Origin: Mesorhizobium sp. Pch-S
Lineage (GTDB): Bacteria > Pseudomonadota > Alphaproteobacteria > Rhizobiales > Rhizobiaceae
DNA: 64,000 bases
Direction of reading: 5' to 3'
Assembly (NCBI RefSeq): GCF_004136315.1
Contig: NZ_CP029562.1
Coordinates: 4,425,501 to 4,489,500 of the forward strand
The first letter of the stretch is position 1, and each line of letters starts with the position of its first letter. Positions 1-7,553 of this stretch are shown here, one piece after another. Both the position numbers and the translations under genes were made by a program. The notes below the pieces were generated by a model that saw only the letters and a program-made list of their open reading frames with translations, was not told the DNA's origin and searched no databases.

Positions 1-181
1 CACGGGCGGTCTTGGCTTCGCGCATGACGCTGAGCGACAGCAGGGCGAGATCGGGTGCGACGGTGGCTTCGCCTTCCCCGGACACGATGATGCGCGGTGG
101 CTGCGGGGCTTCGGCTGCGTTGGCGATCGCAGGCATTGCGACGGCGGCGGCGAGGGCGAGGGGCAAAAAGGCTCTGGTCAT
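1..181 (-). CDS. SIMPL-domain (DUF541) exported protein, 5' end only
   Basis: The reverse strand opens with ATG at 181, preceded by a GGAG ribosome site. The first 22 or so residues are a signal peptide (MTRAFLPLALAAAVAMPAIANA). The mature start contains RIIVSGEGEATVAPDLA, the typical opening of SIMPL/DUF541 periplasmic proteins. The rest of the gene lies outside the window. The family is periplasmic and of uncertain role; links to oxidative stress have been proposed. It sits upstream of the tRNA gene and is probably core chromosome outside the island. Confidence 0.8.
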   Translation of the reverse strand, partial: MTRAFLPLALAAAVAMPAIANAAEAPQPPRIIVSGEGEATVAPDLALLSLSVMREAKTAR

Positions 182-312
182 CGAAAAACTCCGTTGTTCG
201 CCAGTGGCGATGGCCCGATTAGGCGCCGAATATGGATTGATTTGGGCGATGTTGGCGAGAGTGCTCGTAAAGCCTTGTGTGGGGACACGAAAAACACTAT
301 CCAGCCCGCGTG

Positions 313-388
313 GGGCCTGTAGCTCAATGGTTAGAGCCGGCGGCTCATAACCGCTTGGTTGGGGGTTCGAGTCCCTCCGGGCCCACCA
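313..388 (+). tRNA. tRNA-Ile (CAU anticodon, tRNA-Ile2 type)
   Basis: A full cloverleaf can be folded. The acceptor stem GGGCCTG pairs with CGGGCCC, with one T-G pair. The anticodon stem is 339-343/351-355 and the anticodon CAT is at 346-348. The T loop is GTTCGAG, and CCA is encoded at 386-388. A CAU anticodon could be Met or lysidine-modified Ile. The overall sequence resembles the Ile2 type rather than elongator or initiator Met. Its last 15 bases recur at 9682-9696, and an integrase remnant starts just downstream, so this gene is the apparent integration target. Confidence 0.93.
374..388 (+). repeat. Candidate attL: tRNA 3' end core
   Basis: The 15 bases CCTCCGGGCCCACCA, ending at the encoded CCA, are repeated exactly and in the same orientation at 9682-9696. 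Integration at a tRNA 3' end leaves exactly this pattern. The adjacent integrase remnant supports the reading. Confidence 0.75.
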
Positions 389-410
389 GTCAACTATTTT
401 GACTTTGATT

Positions 411-815
411 TTATTGCATTTTCTTCGATTTTCCCCGAACCTGTTTTTCGGTTCGGGATATTGTGTTCTCCATCTGGTCGGCAACGCGGCCAAAGGATTT
501 GACGCCAAGGCGTTTTCTATCGGCCTTGCGAGTGCAGGTTTCGGCCTGTTCGACCTTCAGCCAACCGAATTGCGCCATCAACTCGTGAGCGCTCGCGCCA
601 TTCATTGGCAGCGAGCGTCGCGCCGAGCTTTCGCAATCCGTGAGCGGATTTCTTGATCTTTGCATCTTGGCACCGGGCAGAGAACCAATTTCCAAAGCTT
701 TCCTTGGATGTAAATGGCTTGCCATCGTCCTTGACGATGAAGTGCAGATCCCCGGTTTTCGTGGCGGCAATCGTGTCCAGTAGGCGCATCTTCGGGACTA
801 TTTCGAGTTCGCAAA
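411..815 (-). pseudogene. Tyrosine recombinase/integrase, C-terminal remnant
   Basis: Two overlapping reverse-strand frames together give a degraded integrase C-terminus. One reads DGKPFTSKESFGNWFSARC then KKSAHGLRKLGATLAANE, which carries the HxxR box. After a frame change near 600 the other reads NGASAHELMAQFGWLKVEQAET, the region that should carry the Tyr nucleophile. The family is normally about 400 residues, so over half the N-terminal part is missing. It lies 22 bp from the tRNA 3' end, the usual position for a tRNA-targeting integrase. A second, more decayed copy of the tail is at about 33.9 kb. Confidence 0.78.
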
Positions 816-836
816 CGTAGCAGTTGGCGCGCCTTC

Positions 837-1436
837 TTATCCAGCCAATTTGGCAGCTAGGCTAGCGAGATGGCGCCCCTGAAACTTTGCCCCTTCAAGG
901 TCGATCTCCGTGGGAGTTCGCTCGCCGCGCTTGCCCGATAAGGTGGATGCTCCGTAAGGGGAGCAACCAACGAGTGCGTCCATGTGGGTTAAGCCGCCAT
1001 AGCTATAGGGGAGGCCAACGACGATCATGCCAAGATGAAGCAGAACGGTGTGAAAGCTTAGGATTGTCGCTTCATGACCGCCGTGCTGAAGACCCGTAGA
1101 GGTGAAGACCGCTCCCAGTTTTCCGACCAGCCTGTCTTGGGCCCATAGTTGACTTGTCTGATCGAGGAAATTCTTCATTTGGGCGGCCATCATCCCGTAG
1201 CGTGTCGGGGTGCCAAAGATGATCGCATCGTACGAGGGCAGTTCAGCGACAGAGGCTGTGGGAACCGGCTGATTGACAATGTATCCGGCCTTCGCGGCAA
1301 TGGCTGGCGGCACCAAATCTGGGACGCGTTTGACAACTACCTGGCCTCCAGCTTGGCAGGCACCTGCCGAGATGGCATGCGCCATGGTCTCGGTGTGCCC
1401 ATAAGACGAATAGTAAAGTACGAGAATTCTTGCCAT
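837..1436 (-). CDS. wrbA: WrbA-type NAD(P)H:quinone oxidoreductase
   Basis: This is a 199-residue flavodoxin-fold protein, full length for the WrbA (type IV NQO) family. The N-terminal YYSSYGHTETMA is the FMN phosphate loop, and [20 protein letters not shown] and STGLQHGGHE are family signatures. The family reduces quinones to hydroquinones by two-electron transfer, avoiding semiquinones. The start has an AGGAGG site nine bases upstream. A close paralogue lies at 8871-9470 beside a hydroquinone dioxygenase, so a role in supplying hydroquinone or protecting against quinone is likely. The upstream region has an inverted repeat at 1506-1524. Confidence 0.93.
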   Translation of the reverse strand: MARILVLYYSSYGHTETMAHAISAGACQAGGQVVVKRVPDLVPPAIAAKAGYIVNQPVPTASVAELPSYDAIIFGTPTRYGMMAAQMKNFLDQTSQLWAQDRLVGKLGAVFTSTGLQHGGHEATILSFHTVLLHLGMIVVGLPYSYGGLTHMDALVGCSPYGASTLSGKRGERTPTEIDLEGAKFQGRHLASLAAKLAG

Positions 1437-1505
1437 CCCTCACTCCTCCTAAGCCGACTATATTGTGCGGAAGAGGATCTTCTAGGCTCGGCAAACGCAT
1501 CATCG

Positions 1506-1524
1506 TGTTGTTGAACAAACAACA
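1506..1524. promoter_or_regulatory. Inverted repeat upstream of wrbA (candidate operator)
   Basis: Arms TGTTGTT (1506-1512) and AACAACA (1518-1524) flank a 5-nt spacer. The repeat lies 70 bp upstream of the first wrbA. Its TGTTGT/ACAACA composition resembles the larger palindrome near the second wrbA at 8773-8799. Confidence 0.4.
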
Positions 1525-1553
1525 TTCAACGTCATCCCATGCGCCCGCCATGA

Positions 1554-1572
1554 CTGTTGCATGTCGTGCAAC
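1554..1572. promoter_or_regulatory. LysR-type T-N11-A box between wrbA and cupin
   Basis: GTTGCA (1556-1561) and TGCAAC (1567-1572) form an inverted repeat with a 5-nt spacer and contain a T-N11-A core. The half-site CTGTTGCA recurs in front of the LysR gene at 4016 (3939-3947, inverted at 3994-4002). That LysR protein is therefore the likely binder. Confidence 0.45.
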
Positions 1573-1674
1573 GCGGTTTTCGAAGCGTGGTCGATACCGT
1601 TTGATTATCAGGCGACTAGTCTTTGAGCCGGCTGCAAGCGAATTCCGCTTTCAGGAAGCAAAGAAGGATGCCTC

Positions 1675-2046
1675 ATGGACAACCCCGCACAAAATGCTGG
1701 CTCAGCCCCGGTGAGAGTTGCGAAATTCAATATATCTGACGCCCCCCTTAGCAAGCTCTATCCCGAGAAAACCATCGAACTCGGAGACGTAATAGATCGC
1801 AGATCCGGTGGCACCATCAGCATAGGCTATGCCCGGTACAAATCGGGTGAAGCCAACGATTGGAAGGTCACTTACGACGAGGCCCTGGTTATCACCAAGG
1901 GCAACTTCACCGTCGTCTATGACGGAGAAGACTATACGGCCGCTCTGGGGGAGGTGATCTATCTGAAGAAGGATACGACAATTTTCTATCGCGCAAATAC
2001 GGACGTTGAGCTTGTTTACGTAACCTACCCACATTGGCGGCCTTAG
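1675..2046 (+). CDS. Cupin-domain protein (EutQ-like), cytoplasmic
   Basis: This is a 123-residue single-domain cupin. The beta-barrel region covers roughly residues 45-120, with motifs VTYDEALVITKG and LGEVIYLKKDTTIFYRA, and it ends VELVYVTYPHWRP. There is no signal peptide. AAGGA precedes the ATG. The nearest relatives in sequence style are EutQ-like cupins, but no ethanolamine genes are present. The substrate is unknown. A paralogue with a signal peptide lies at 3438-3851, and the last 90 residues of the two are clearly alike. The pair flanks the DoxX and NTF2-like genes in an aromatic-degradation island. Confidence 0.8.
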   Translation: MDNPAQNAGSAPVRVAKFNISDAPLSKLYPEKTIELGDVIDRRSGGTISIGYARYKSGEANDWKVTYDEALVITKGNFTVVYDGEDYTAALGEVIYLKKDTTIFYRANTDVELVYVTYPHWRP

Positions 2047-2403
2047 CTGCACAGGCGCGCCGCCTATCAGGGGAGTAAGGGGTGAGGCTGTAAATCATTC
2101 CTTCTCCCTTTGTTTTCCAGTTTGATCGCCTTCTGATCACAGTCAGAGGATTTTGTGTTCTTGGCAACAACTCTGGCTAAGTCCGCAGTCTCGCCAATGC
2201 CGTCAGCGCCATCGCTGCTCATGGCATGAAGCTGCTCATTGATTGCGAAGTCGGAGCAGATCGAACGTCGCCCAGTCGACACCTCGCCAATCGAATGAAC
2301 GCAGGGCAACGACGCTTGGGATGAGATTTTCCCGAGTTCTGCGCTGCGATCATTGGCCGTGTGATGATGGTTGCGGCAACGCTCGCCTGATGCCGATACG
2401 GCG
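2047..2403. other. Gene-poor stretch, nothing convincing
   Basis: This is 357 bases between a cupin (+) and a DoxX-like gene (-). One reverse open frame of 80 codons (2067-2309) has no recognisable motif and no clear ribosome site. No tRNA, repeat or strong hairpin was seen. It may be decayed DNA. Confidence 0.5.
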
Positions 2404-2784
2404 CTAACCGGCGACCATCAGCCCAACAATTCCGCCACTCAACGCCAGATGCTCACAGGCAAATTGTTGATGGACGATGCGCAGATTCGGATCACGGTAG
2501 ATCCACCATCGGTGGAAGAGCAGATCCGAGCCGAGCGTGAACAGGATCACGCCAACACCGCCTTGGACCACCGTGGCCGGATTCAAGAAAAGCAGGCTTG
2601 CAACCGTCATTGCAATCGTGCCCGCACCAACCAAAACAGCGCCGCCGCGGCGGATGCCTGCTCGGGCGAGATCCTCCACATTCCGAGCAAAACGGATGGT
2701 ATTGAACGATGCAGACCACAGGAAATAGAAGGAGACGGCTGCGCGCCCGAGAAATGTCAAAAGCGTGAGCGTTTCGGGATTCAT
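2404..2784 (-). CDS. DoxX-like small membrane protein
   Basis: This is a protein of about 126 residues with four predicted membrane helices (AAVSFYFLWSASF, GGAVLVGAGTIAMTVASLLF, VQGGVGVILFTLGSDLLF, LALSGGIVGLMVAG). That size and layout match the DoxX family. The start at 2784 (MNPETLTLLTFLG) has a GAGAG site; upstream in-frame ATGs at 2793-2802 are possible. DoxX proteins accompany oxidoreductases and quinone-linked systems. That fits the island, but no specific function can be read. It follows the NTF2-like gene in the same direction. Confidence 0.68.
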   Translation of the reverse strand: MNPETLTLLTFLGRAAVSFYFLWSASFNTIRFARNVEDLARAGIRRGGAVLVGAGTIAMTVASLLFLNPATVVQGGVGVILFTLGSDLLFHRWWIYRDPNLRIVHQQFACEHLALSGGIVGLMVAG

Positions 2785-2836
2785 GGTTGCCATCTCTCGC
2801 ATCATGGTGCTGTTGCGACACGCAAGCCAAGCTTCA

Positions 2837-3331
2837 CTACAGACCAGCATAAGGTGATCTTGCTGCGGGTCTTCCGGTTTTTTTGAGCCACCGGTAACGG
2901 CCGGTGTCCTTTGCTGCGTAGTCGGGATCGAGATAGACGAAACACCGCTGGATCATAAAACTACGAATTTGAAAGACGTCGCAAAAGCGCCCGCTTCCCC
3001 AGATTGGCTGGTCCATTTCCCAGGAGCCGTCGAGGTGTTGGCCGCTGGTACGGCCTTCGACGACGACGATTTCGGAGCCGGAGAATATCCAGTTGAAGTC
3101 TTCGGTGTGATGACGAATTCGCGTTAGCGTCGCGCCGACATCCCCAAACAAGCGGCCGATCTCGACCCGTCCGTTGGCGAGCCCCCATTTGGGAAAGAAG
3201 ACCTGGGCGTCTTCAGCGAACAACTCCAGAAAAGGTCGACCGTCGGAAGTGCTGCCGTTGTCGATCGCGTTGAAGTACTCCAAAGCGACCAATTTTCGCT
3301 GCTCGTCAGTCATCGGGAGCGCGATATGCAT
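2837..3331 (-). CDS. SnoaL/NTF2-like protein
   Basis: This is a 164-residue alpha+beta barrel protein. It shows the NTF2-like order: an N-terminal helix (EQRKLVALEYFNAIDNG), then FLELFAEDAQVFFPKWG, and C-terminal strands (EIVVVEGRTSGQHLDG, RFCDVFQIRSFMIQRCFVYLDPD). Members are small enzymes (isomerases, cyclases) or subunits acting on small organic molecules. The ATG has AGGGGG five bases upstream. The gene lies upstream of the DoxX gene and downstream of the secreted cupin, all on the reverse strand, so the three may be co-transcribed. The substrate is unknown. Confidence 0.75.
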   Translation of the reverse strand: MHIALPMTDEQRKLVALEYFNAIDNGSTSDGRPFLELFAEDAQVFFPKWGLANGRVEIGRLFGDVGATLTRIRHHTEDFNWIFSGSEIVVVEGRTSGQHLDGSWEMDQPIWGSGRFCDVFQIRSFMIQRCFVYLDPDYAAKDTGRYRWLKKTGRPAARSPYAGL

Positions 3332-3437
3332 GGAACCCCCTTGATTGGAAGGCGGCGACTATCGTGTGTGAACTGCGCAGGGGTCGTGTTCGAAATGAAA
3401 ACCGGACGCCGCTGCGCGGTTCGGCGAGTTAGAACGG

Positions 3438-3851
3438 CTATTGGCGCCAGTGAGGATGGGTCACGTAGACGAGTTCCACATCATCATCCGCGCGGTACAG
3501 GACCTTGGTGCCGTTCTTGAGATAGATCACCTCTCCAGGCAATGCGGTGTACTCGGTGCCGTCGTTCACCACCGTGAATTTGCCACGGGTAATGATAAGC
3601 GCTTCGTCATAGGTGACTGTCCATTCATTGGACTCACCTGATTTGTAGCGTCCATAACCCACCGTCATGGTGCTCTCGGACGTTCTGTCGATGACGTCCC
3701 CAAGTTCGATGGGTTTCTCCGGATACAATCTGGTGAGCGGAGCATCCGCGATGCTGAACTTTTTGATGGTGACCGCGGTTCCAGCGAGTGCGGCGGTTGC
3801 GACAACCGACAATGTGAGTGCGGTACAAATCTGTATCAAAGCGCGTTTCAT
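3438..3851 (-). CDS. Exported cupin-domain protein (EutQ-like)
   Basis: This is a 137-residue paralogue of the cupin at 1675, with a Sec signal peptide (MKRALIQICTALTLSVVATAALA). The cupin part has TYDEALIITRGKFTVVNDG, LPGEVIYLKNGTKVLYRA and the C-terminal VELVYVTHPHWRQ. AGGGAGG precedes the ATG. The protein should be periplasmic. Having one cytoplasmic and one exported copy in the same island is unusual and suggests action on the same ligand in two compartments. No catalytic function can be assigned. Confidence 0.82.
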   Translation of the reverse strand: MKRALIQICTALTLSVVATAALAGTAVTIKKFSIADAPLTRLYPEKPIELGDVIDRTSESTMTVGYGRYKSGESNEWTVTYDEALIITRGKFTVVNDGTEYTALPGEVIYLKNGTKVLYRADDDVELVYVTHPHWRQ

Positions 3852-3938
3852 GAGGTCCTCCCTTTGCTTCGCTGATGCCGGCGAACGCCACTCAATCGTG
3901 CGCGGACGTTTTCGAAATTTGCCGGCAAGTGAAATCTA

Positions 3939-4002
3939 GCTGTTGCAAGATTGGATGGTACCTGTGATGTTTAGAAAAGCGCGTTGCGCGCTATGCAACA
4001 GC
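3939..4002. promoter_or_regulatory. Inverted LysR half-sites before the LysR gene
   Basis: GCTGTTGCA (3939-3947) and its exact reverse complement TGCAACAGC (3994-4002) lie between the exported cupin and the LysR gene. Between them is a 6-bp-arm palindrome, AGCGCG-TTG-CGCGCT (3978-3992). The half-site matches that at 1554-1561. Autoregulation by the LysR protein is the simplest reading. Confidence 0.45.
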
Positions 4003-4015
4003 ACGAGCAAACGAT

Positions 4016-4912
4016 ATGCGCCCGAGCCTGGAAGAACTGGAAGCGTTTCTGCACGTGGCCGAAACGGGAAGTTTTACCAAAGCAGCGGATCGTCTCGGCA
4101 TATCCAAATCCGTTGTGAGCCGTCGCTTAAGTGCGCTGGAACGCCGATTGGGGGCGATGCTGGTAAGCCGCACCACGCATGCGGTTACTCTGACGGAATT
4201 AGGCAGTGGGTTCCTGGAGCGTGCGCGCAGAACACTGGATGACATTGACGAGGCAATGGAAGTCGTTGGTGCCGGCGCCGTCGCGATCCGAGGGCTGGTG
4301 CGCATAACGGCGCCGACAAATCTCGGGACGCTGCATGTGCTGCCGGCTCTGATGACGTTGATGGCACTGCATGAGGGGCTGGAAGCCGATCTGGATCTCA
4401 ATGACCGTTATGCCGACATCGTTGCAGGTGGTTTCGACCTGGCAATCAGGATCGGTGACCTGAAGGATTCTGCTCTTGTCTCAAGACGGCTTGGTACCGT
4501 CCGACGTTGTGTTGTCTGCAGCCCGCAATACCTTGAAAGAAAAGGCCGCCCCATGACGCCGGACGACCTGGAGCACCATGAATGCCTTGCCTACACGAAC
4601 ATGAATCCGAGTGACCAGTGGCGTTTCATGGTCGATGGGAACTGGAAAGCCACTCGCACCAAATACCGGCTGCGCACCAATGACGGCAATGCGCTGTTGA
4701 CAGCAGCTGTCGCCGGCCGGGGTTTGGTGGGCTTGCCGAACTTCATTGTCCAGCATGATGTCGCAGAAGGAAAACTGGTTCGCGTGCTTGAGGATTTCGC
4801 ACTGCCGGAGGTTGGCGTGTTCGCTCTGTTTCCCTCAAGCGCTCGTCTTCCAGGCCGCGCGCGCGCTGTCGTCGAACATCTCGCCGAGCATTTCCAGCGC
4901 GCCTTTATCTGA
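4016..4912 (+). CDS. LysR-family transcriptional regulator
   Basis: This is a 298-residue regulator. The N-terminal winged helix-turn-helix is TGSFTKAADRLGISKSVVSR with ALERRLGAMLVSRTTH, and the rest is a LysR substrate-binding domain. It is divergent from the exported cupin and convergent with the amidase end of the ring-cleavage operon. Half-sites CTGTTGCA lie upstream of it and of the cupin at 1675. It is the only regulator in the island and likely controls at least some of these genes. The inducer is unknown; an aromatic or quinone intermediate would fit. Confidence 0.9.
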   Translation: MRPSLEELEAFLHVAETGSFTKAADRLGISKSVVSRRLSALERRLGAMLVSRTTHAVTLTELGSGFLERARRTLDDIDEAMEVVGAGAVAIRGLVRITAPTNLGTLHVLPALMTLMALHEGLEADLDLNDRYADIVAGGFDLAIRIGDLKDSALVSRRLGTVRRCVVCSPQYLERKGRPMTPDDLEHHECLAYTNMNPSDQWRFMVDGNWKATRTKYRLRTNDGNALLTAAVAGRGLVGLPNFIVQHDVAEGKLVRVLEDFALPEVGVFALFPSSARLPGRARAVVEHLAEHFQRAFI

Positions 4913-4957
4913 CGGCCCGCTGAACGTGACTGTTCGGATTTCTGCCAGCGTCTTCGC

Positions 4958-6361
4958 CTAAGCTTTTGGCCAGCGCTGTGAAATCTCAGGATCGCTTGTC
5001 CCGAAGACGTCCGACAGCCACAGGATACGATCATCGTCCCAGGCTCGCCCGGTGAACTGAATGCCGATCGGCAAGCCGTCGATGTCGAAACCGGCGCGGA
5101 CCGCACAAGACGGAAGTCCCGACAGGCTTTGTGGCGCCGTGTAGCTCATCACAAGCTTACGAAATTCGACTTTCGAGCCACGGTGATCGACGTAGTCGGT
5201 TCCGATGGACGCTGGAGAGCCTGCCGATACAGGGCTTACGATCGCATCCACCTGTGACAGGATACGTTCCATGCCCGACCGAAAATCTGCTCGCCGTTCC
5301 ACTGCCTTGAAATAGGCAGAAGATGTAGTGGCACCTGCCAGCTTGAGGCGATCCAAAACGGCATTGCTGTATTCCGATTTGCGTTCGGGAAAGGTGCGTA
5401 GGATCAATTGATGATAGTGGTGCGCTTCAGCGAGGATCATCGGGGCAAGGATCGCGTAGGGATCGCTGAGCTGGGGTAATGGCCACGCAATTTCGATGAT
5501 TTCTGCGCCGAGCGACCTTAATCTGCTCAATACGCGGTCGAACACCGCGGCATGGTCGGACGCCAGTTCGACTGTATCCATATCGCGCACCACCCCTATG
5601 CGCAGCCCCCGCAGATCGGTCGGGTTGTGTTGGGAAAAATCGGACGATGCCTGGCCAGCCAACCGTCCGTCCATGGCTGCAAGGACGAGCGGGAGATCGG
5701 ATGGAACACGGGCCATCGGTCCGATGTGATCGAGGCTGGGCGCAAGTGCAGTAGCTCCCTCGACGGGTATGCGAGCGCGGGTTGGTTTCAGCCCGGCGGT
5801 TCCGCAGAAGGCTGACGGGATGCGAATGGAACCGGCGGTATCAGAGCCAATGGCGATCGGGACCAAACCAGCTGCAAGTGCAGCTGCCGAGCCACCACTG
5901 GAACCTCCAGGCACGCGGTCGAGATTCCACGGATTGCGGGTCGGTCCATGAAGCCGGCCCGTCGTGGTGATACCCCAGCCAAACTCATGTGTGGCGGCTT
6001 TGCCGAGCAGGATGGCACCGGTAGTCCGCAGACGTTCGACAGCTACGGCATCCTTGGTGGGGATATGATCGGCGAAATGAACGGCGCCATATGTCGTACG
6101 GATGCCGGCGGTGTCGAGTAGATCTTTTGCAACGAACGGAACGCCATCAAGGGGCAGCGCTTTATTCTCCAAGTAGCGTCGCTCCGACGCCCGAGCTTCG
6201 ACGAGCGCCCGATCCAGGCAAAGCGTCGTCAACGCGTTGATCGATGGATTGATCTGATCTATCCGTCGCGCCGCTGCTTGAATGACTTCGACGGGCGAGA
6301 GTTTGCGAACACGAAACGCGTCAATCAGCTGACGCGCCGACAGGTTTTCATCCGGAAACAT
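4958..6361 (-). CDS. Amidase-signature hydrolase
   Basis: This is a 467-residue amidase-signature protein. The start at 6361 is chosen because AGGAAAA lies eight bases upstream; the open frame extends further but overlaps the previous gene. The catalytic Ser-cisSer-Lys triad is visible: Lys79 in PFVAKD, Ser155 in GGSSGG, and Ser178 in GSDTAGSIR. The family hydrolyses amides, including aryl amides. It is the last gene of an operon after hydroquinone dioxygenase and maleylacetate-reductase-like genes, 11 bp from its neighbour. It may release an aromatic or ring-cleavage product from an amide; the substrate is not readable. Confidence 0.88.
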   Translation of the reverse strand: MFPDENLSARQLIDAFRVRKLSPVEVIQAAARRIDQINPSINALTTLCLDRALVEARASERRYLENKALPLDGVPFVAKDLLDTAGIRTTYGAVHFADHIPTKDAVAVERLRTTGAILLGKAATHEFGWGITTTGRLHGPTRNPWNLDRVPGGSSGGSAAALAAGLVPIAIGSDTAGSIRIPSAFCGTAGLKPTRARIPVEGATALAPSLDHIGPMARVPSDLPLVLAAMDGRLAGQASSDFSQHNPTDLRGLRIGVVRDMDTVELASDHAAVFDRVLSRLRSLGAEIIEIAWPLPQLSDPYAILAPMILAEAHHYHQLILRTFPERKSEYSNAVLDRLKLAGATTSSAYFKAVERRADFRSGMERILSQVDAIVSPVSAGSPASIGTDYVDHRGSKVEFRKLVMSYTAPQSLSGLPSCAVRAGFDIDGLPIGIQFTGRAWDDDRILWLSDVFGTSDPEISQRWPKA

Positions 6362-6371
6362 ATCGATTTTC

Positions 6372-7547
6372 CTAGTACATTGCTTCGATAAGGCGTGGGA
6401 GTTCCTGGCGCCATCCTGGCCCCAGGCGCTCGGCCGCAGCGGGGTATCGTTCGGCAACGAGAGCCGCGATTTTGAGAGTTGTGCTTTGCGCGAAACCGAT
6501 GTCTTGCAGACGCGTCGGCAGTCTTAGCCGGATGACAAGCTCCCTCAATCTGAGGGCCGCTTCCCAAGGATCCGTACTGCCATGTCCGGCATAGGAATCC
6601 GCTGGGGCTAGCGCCGCAGCGATCGTGTTTAGGCGCTCCGGATCGATTGCTGCAAAAGCTTCCATCACTGGAGCCAAAGTGATGCACGATGTGAGGCTGT
6701 GTGGAACTCCGAACGATCCACCAAGAACGTGACCGATGCGATGGCTGAGGCCAAATTGCACATTCGCGGCAGCAAAGTAGCAACTCCAGGCAGCGAGCTG
6801 CGCTTCGAGGCGTACCGGGACGGCTCTCCATTCGGGTGACGATAGAGCTCGGACCATCCGCTGAATGCCAGCCAAAGCCAGGGTATCCGTAATTTGCGGG
6901 GTAGGGGAGCAGAGCAACCCCTCGATCGCGTGGTCGAGCGCCTTGATCCCCGAACTCAGCCATAGCGCTTCGGGTGTGGCAGCGGTTACAGCCGGATCAA
7001 GAACGACAAGAGCCGGGGTCGCGGAAATTTCTGCGAAACTGCGTTTGAACGTTTCCTCCCCGTCCTTCTCCGTCATCCCGAAGAAATGCGAGAACTCGGC
7101 TCCGGACAGCGTCGTTGGCACGGCGCCGACAAGAGGAGCGTGATCTTGCTCGTTCGAAAGGACGTGCGAAACCGCTTTTGCCGCGTCGATCACACTTCCA
7201 CCGCCGAACGCGACGAGCACGTCAATGTCGCTCCGACGGGCAAGCTCGGCGATCGCGAGTACTGACGTCAGAGGGACATGGGCCGGAACCGTTTGCGCAA
7301 GTCCACAAAACCGATGCTGAAGGGCTCCGATGAGCCCTCGCAGCAGACCGCCCTCTGCTTCCAGGCTCTTGGTGGTGATCAACAGAGCTCGAGGTTTTCG
7401 AAGGCGATCGAGTTCTTCGCCGATGCGAAAACGGCTTCCCTCGCCCCAGATCACCGTTTTGAGCGGAAGGGCCTGATAACGGCCCTCGGCAGCAGTGGCG
7501 GCGTCAATTTCTGACGCCGTCGTGTCGCTGGTAAGTGAGCCTTTCAT
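6372..7547 (-). CDS. Maleylacetate reductase-like Fe-type alcohol dehydrogenase
   Basis: This is a 391-residue iron-containing alcohol dehydrogenase family protein. It has the NAD-binding GGGSVIDAAKA, the PTTLSGAE motif common in maleylacetate reductases, and His-rich C-terminal metal-site-like motifs (LSHRIGHVLGGSFGVPHS). Maleylacetate reductases convert (chloro)maleylacetate to 3-oxoadipate. It is 6 bp downstream of the ring-cleaving dioxygenase, the same pairing as LinE-LinF or PcpA-PcpE in hydroquinone pathways. It could instead act on 4-hydroxymuconic semialdehyde-derived products. Confidence 0.85.
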   Translation of the reverse strand: MKGSLTSDTTASEIDAATAAEGRYQALPLKTVIWGEGSRFRIGEELDRLRKPRALLITTKSLEAEGGLLRGLIGALQHRFCGLAQTVPAHVPLTSVLAIAELARRSDIDVLVAFGGGSVIDAAKAVSHVLSNEQDHAPLVGAVPTTLSGAEFSHFFGMTEKDGEETFKRSFAEISATPALVVLDPAVTAATPEALWLSSGIKALDHAIEGLLCSPTPQITDTLALAGIQRMVRALSSPEWRAVPVRLEAQLAAWSCYFAAANVQFGLSHRIGHVLGGSFGVPHSLTSCITLAPVMEAFAAIDPERLNTIAAALAPADSYAGHGSTDPWEAALRLRELVIRLRLPTRLQDIGFAQSTTLKIAALVAERYPAAAERLGPGWRQELPRLIEAMY

Positions 7548-7553
7548 TGGTCG

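Noticed and set aside
2067..2309. Reverse 80-codon frame between cupin and DoxX genes
   Set aside because: No motif, no good ribosome site and no operon context; left as an empty stretch.
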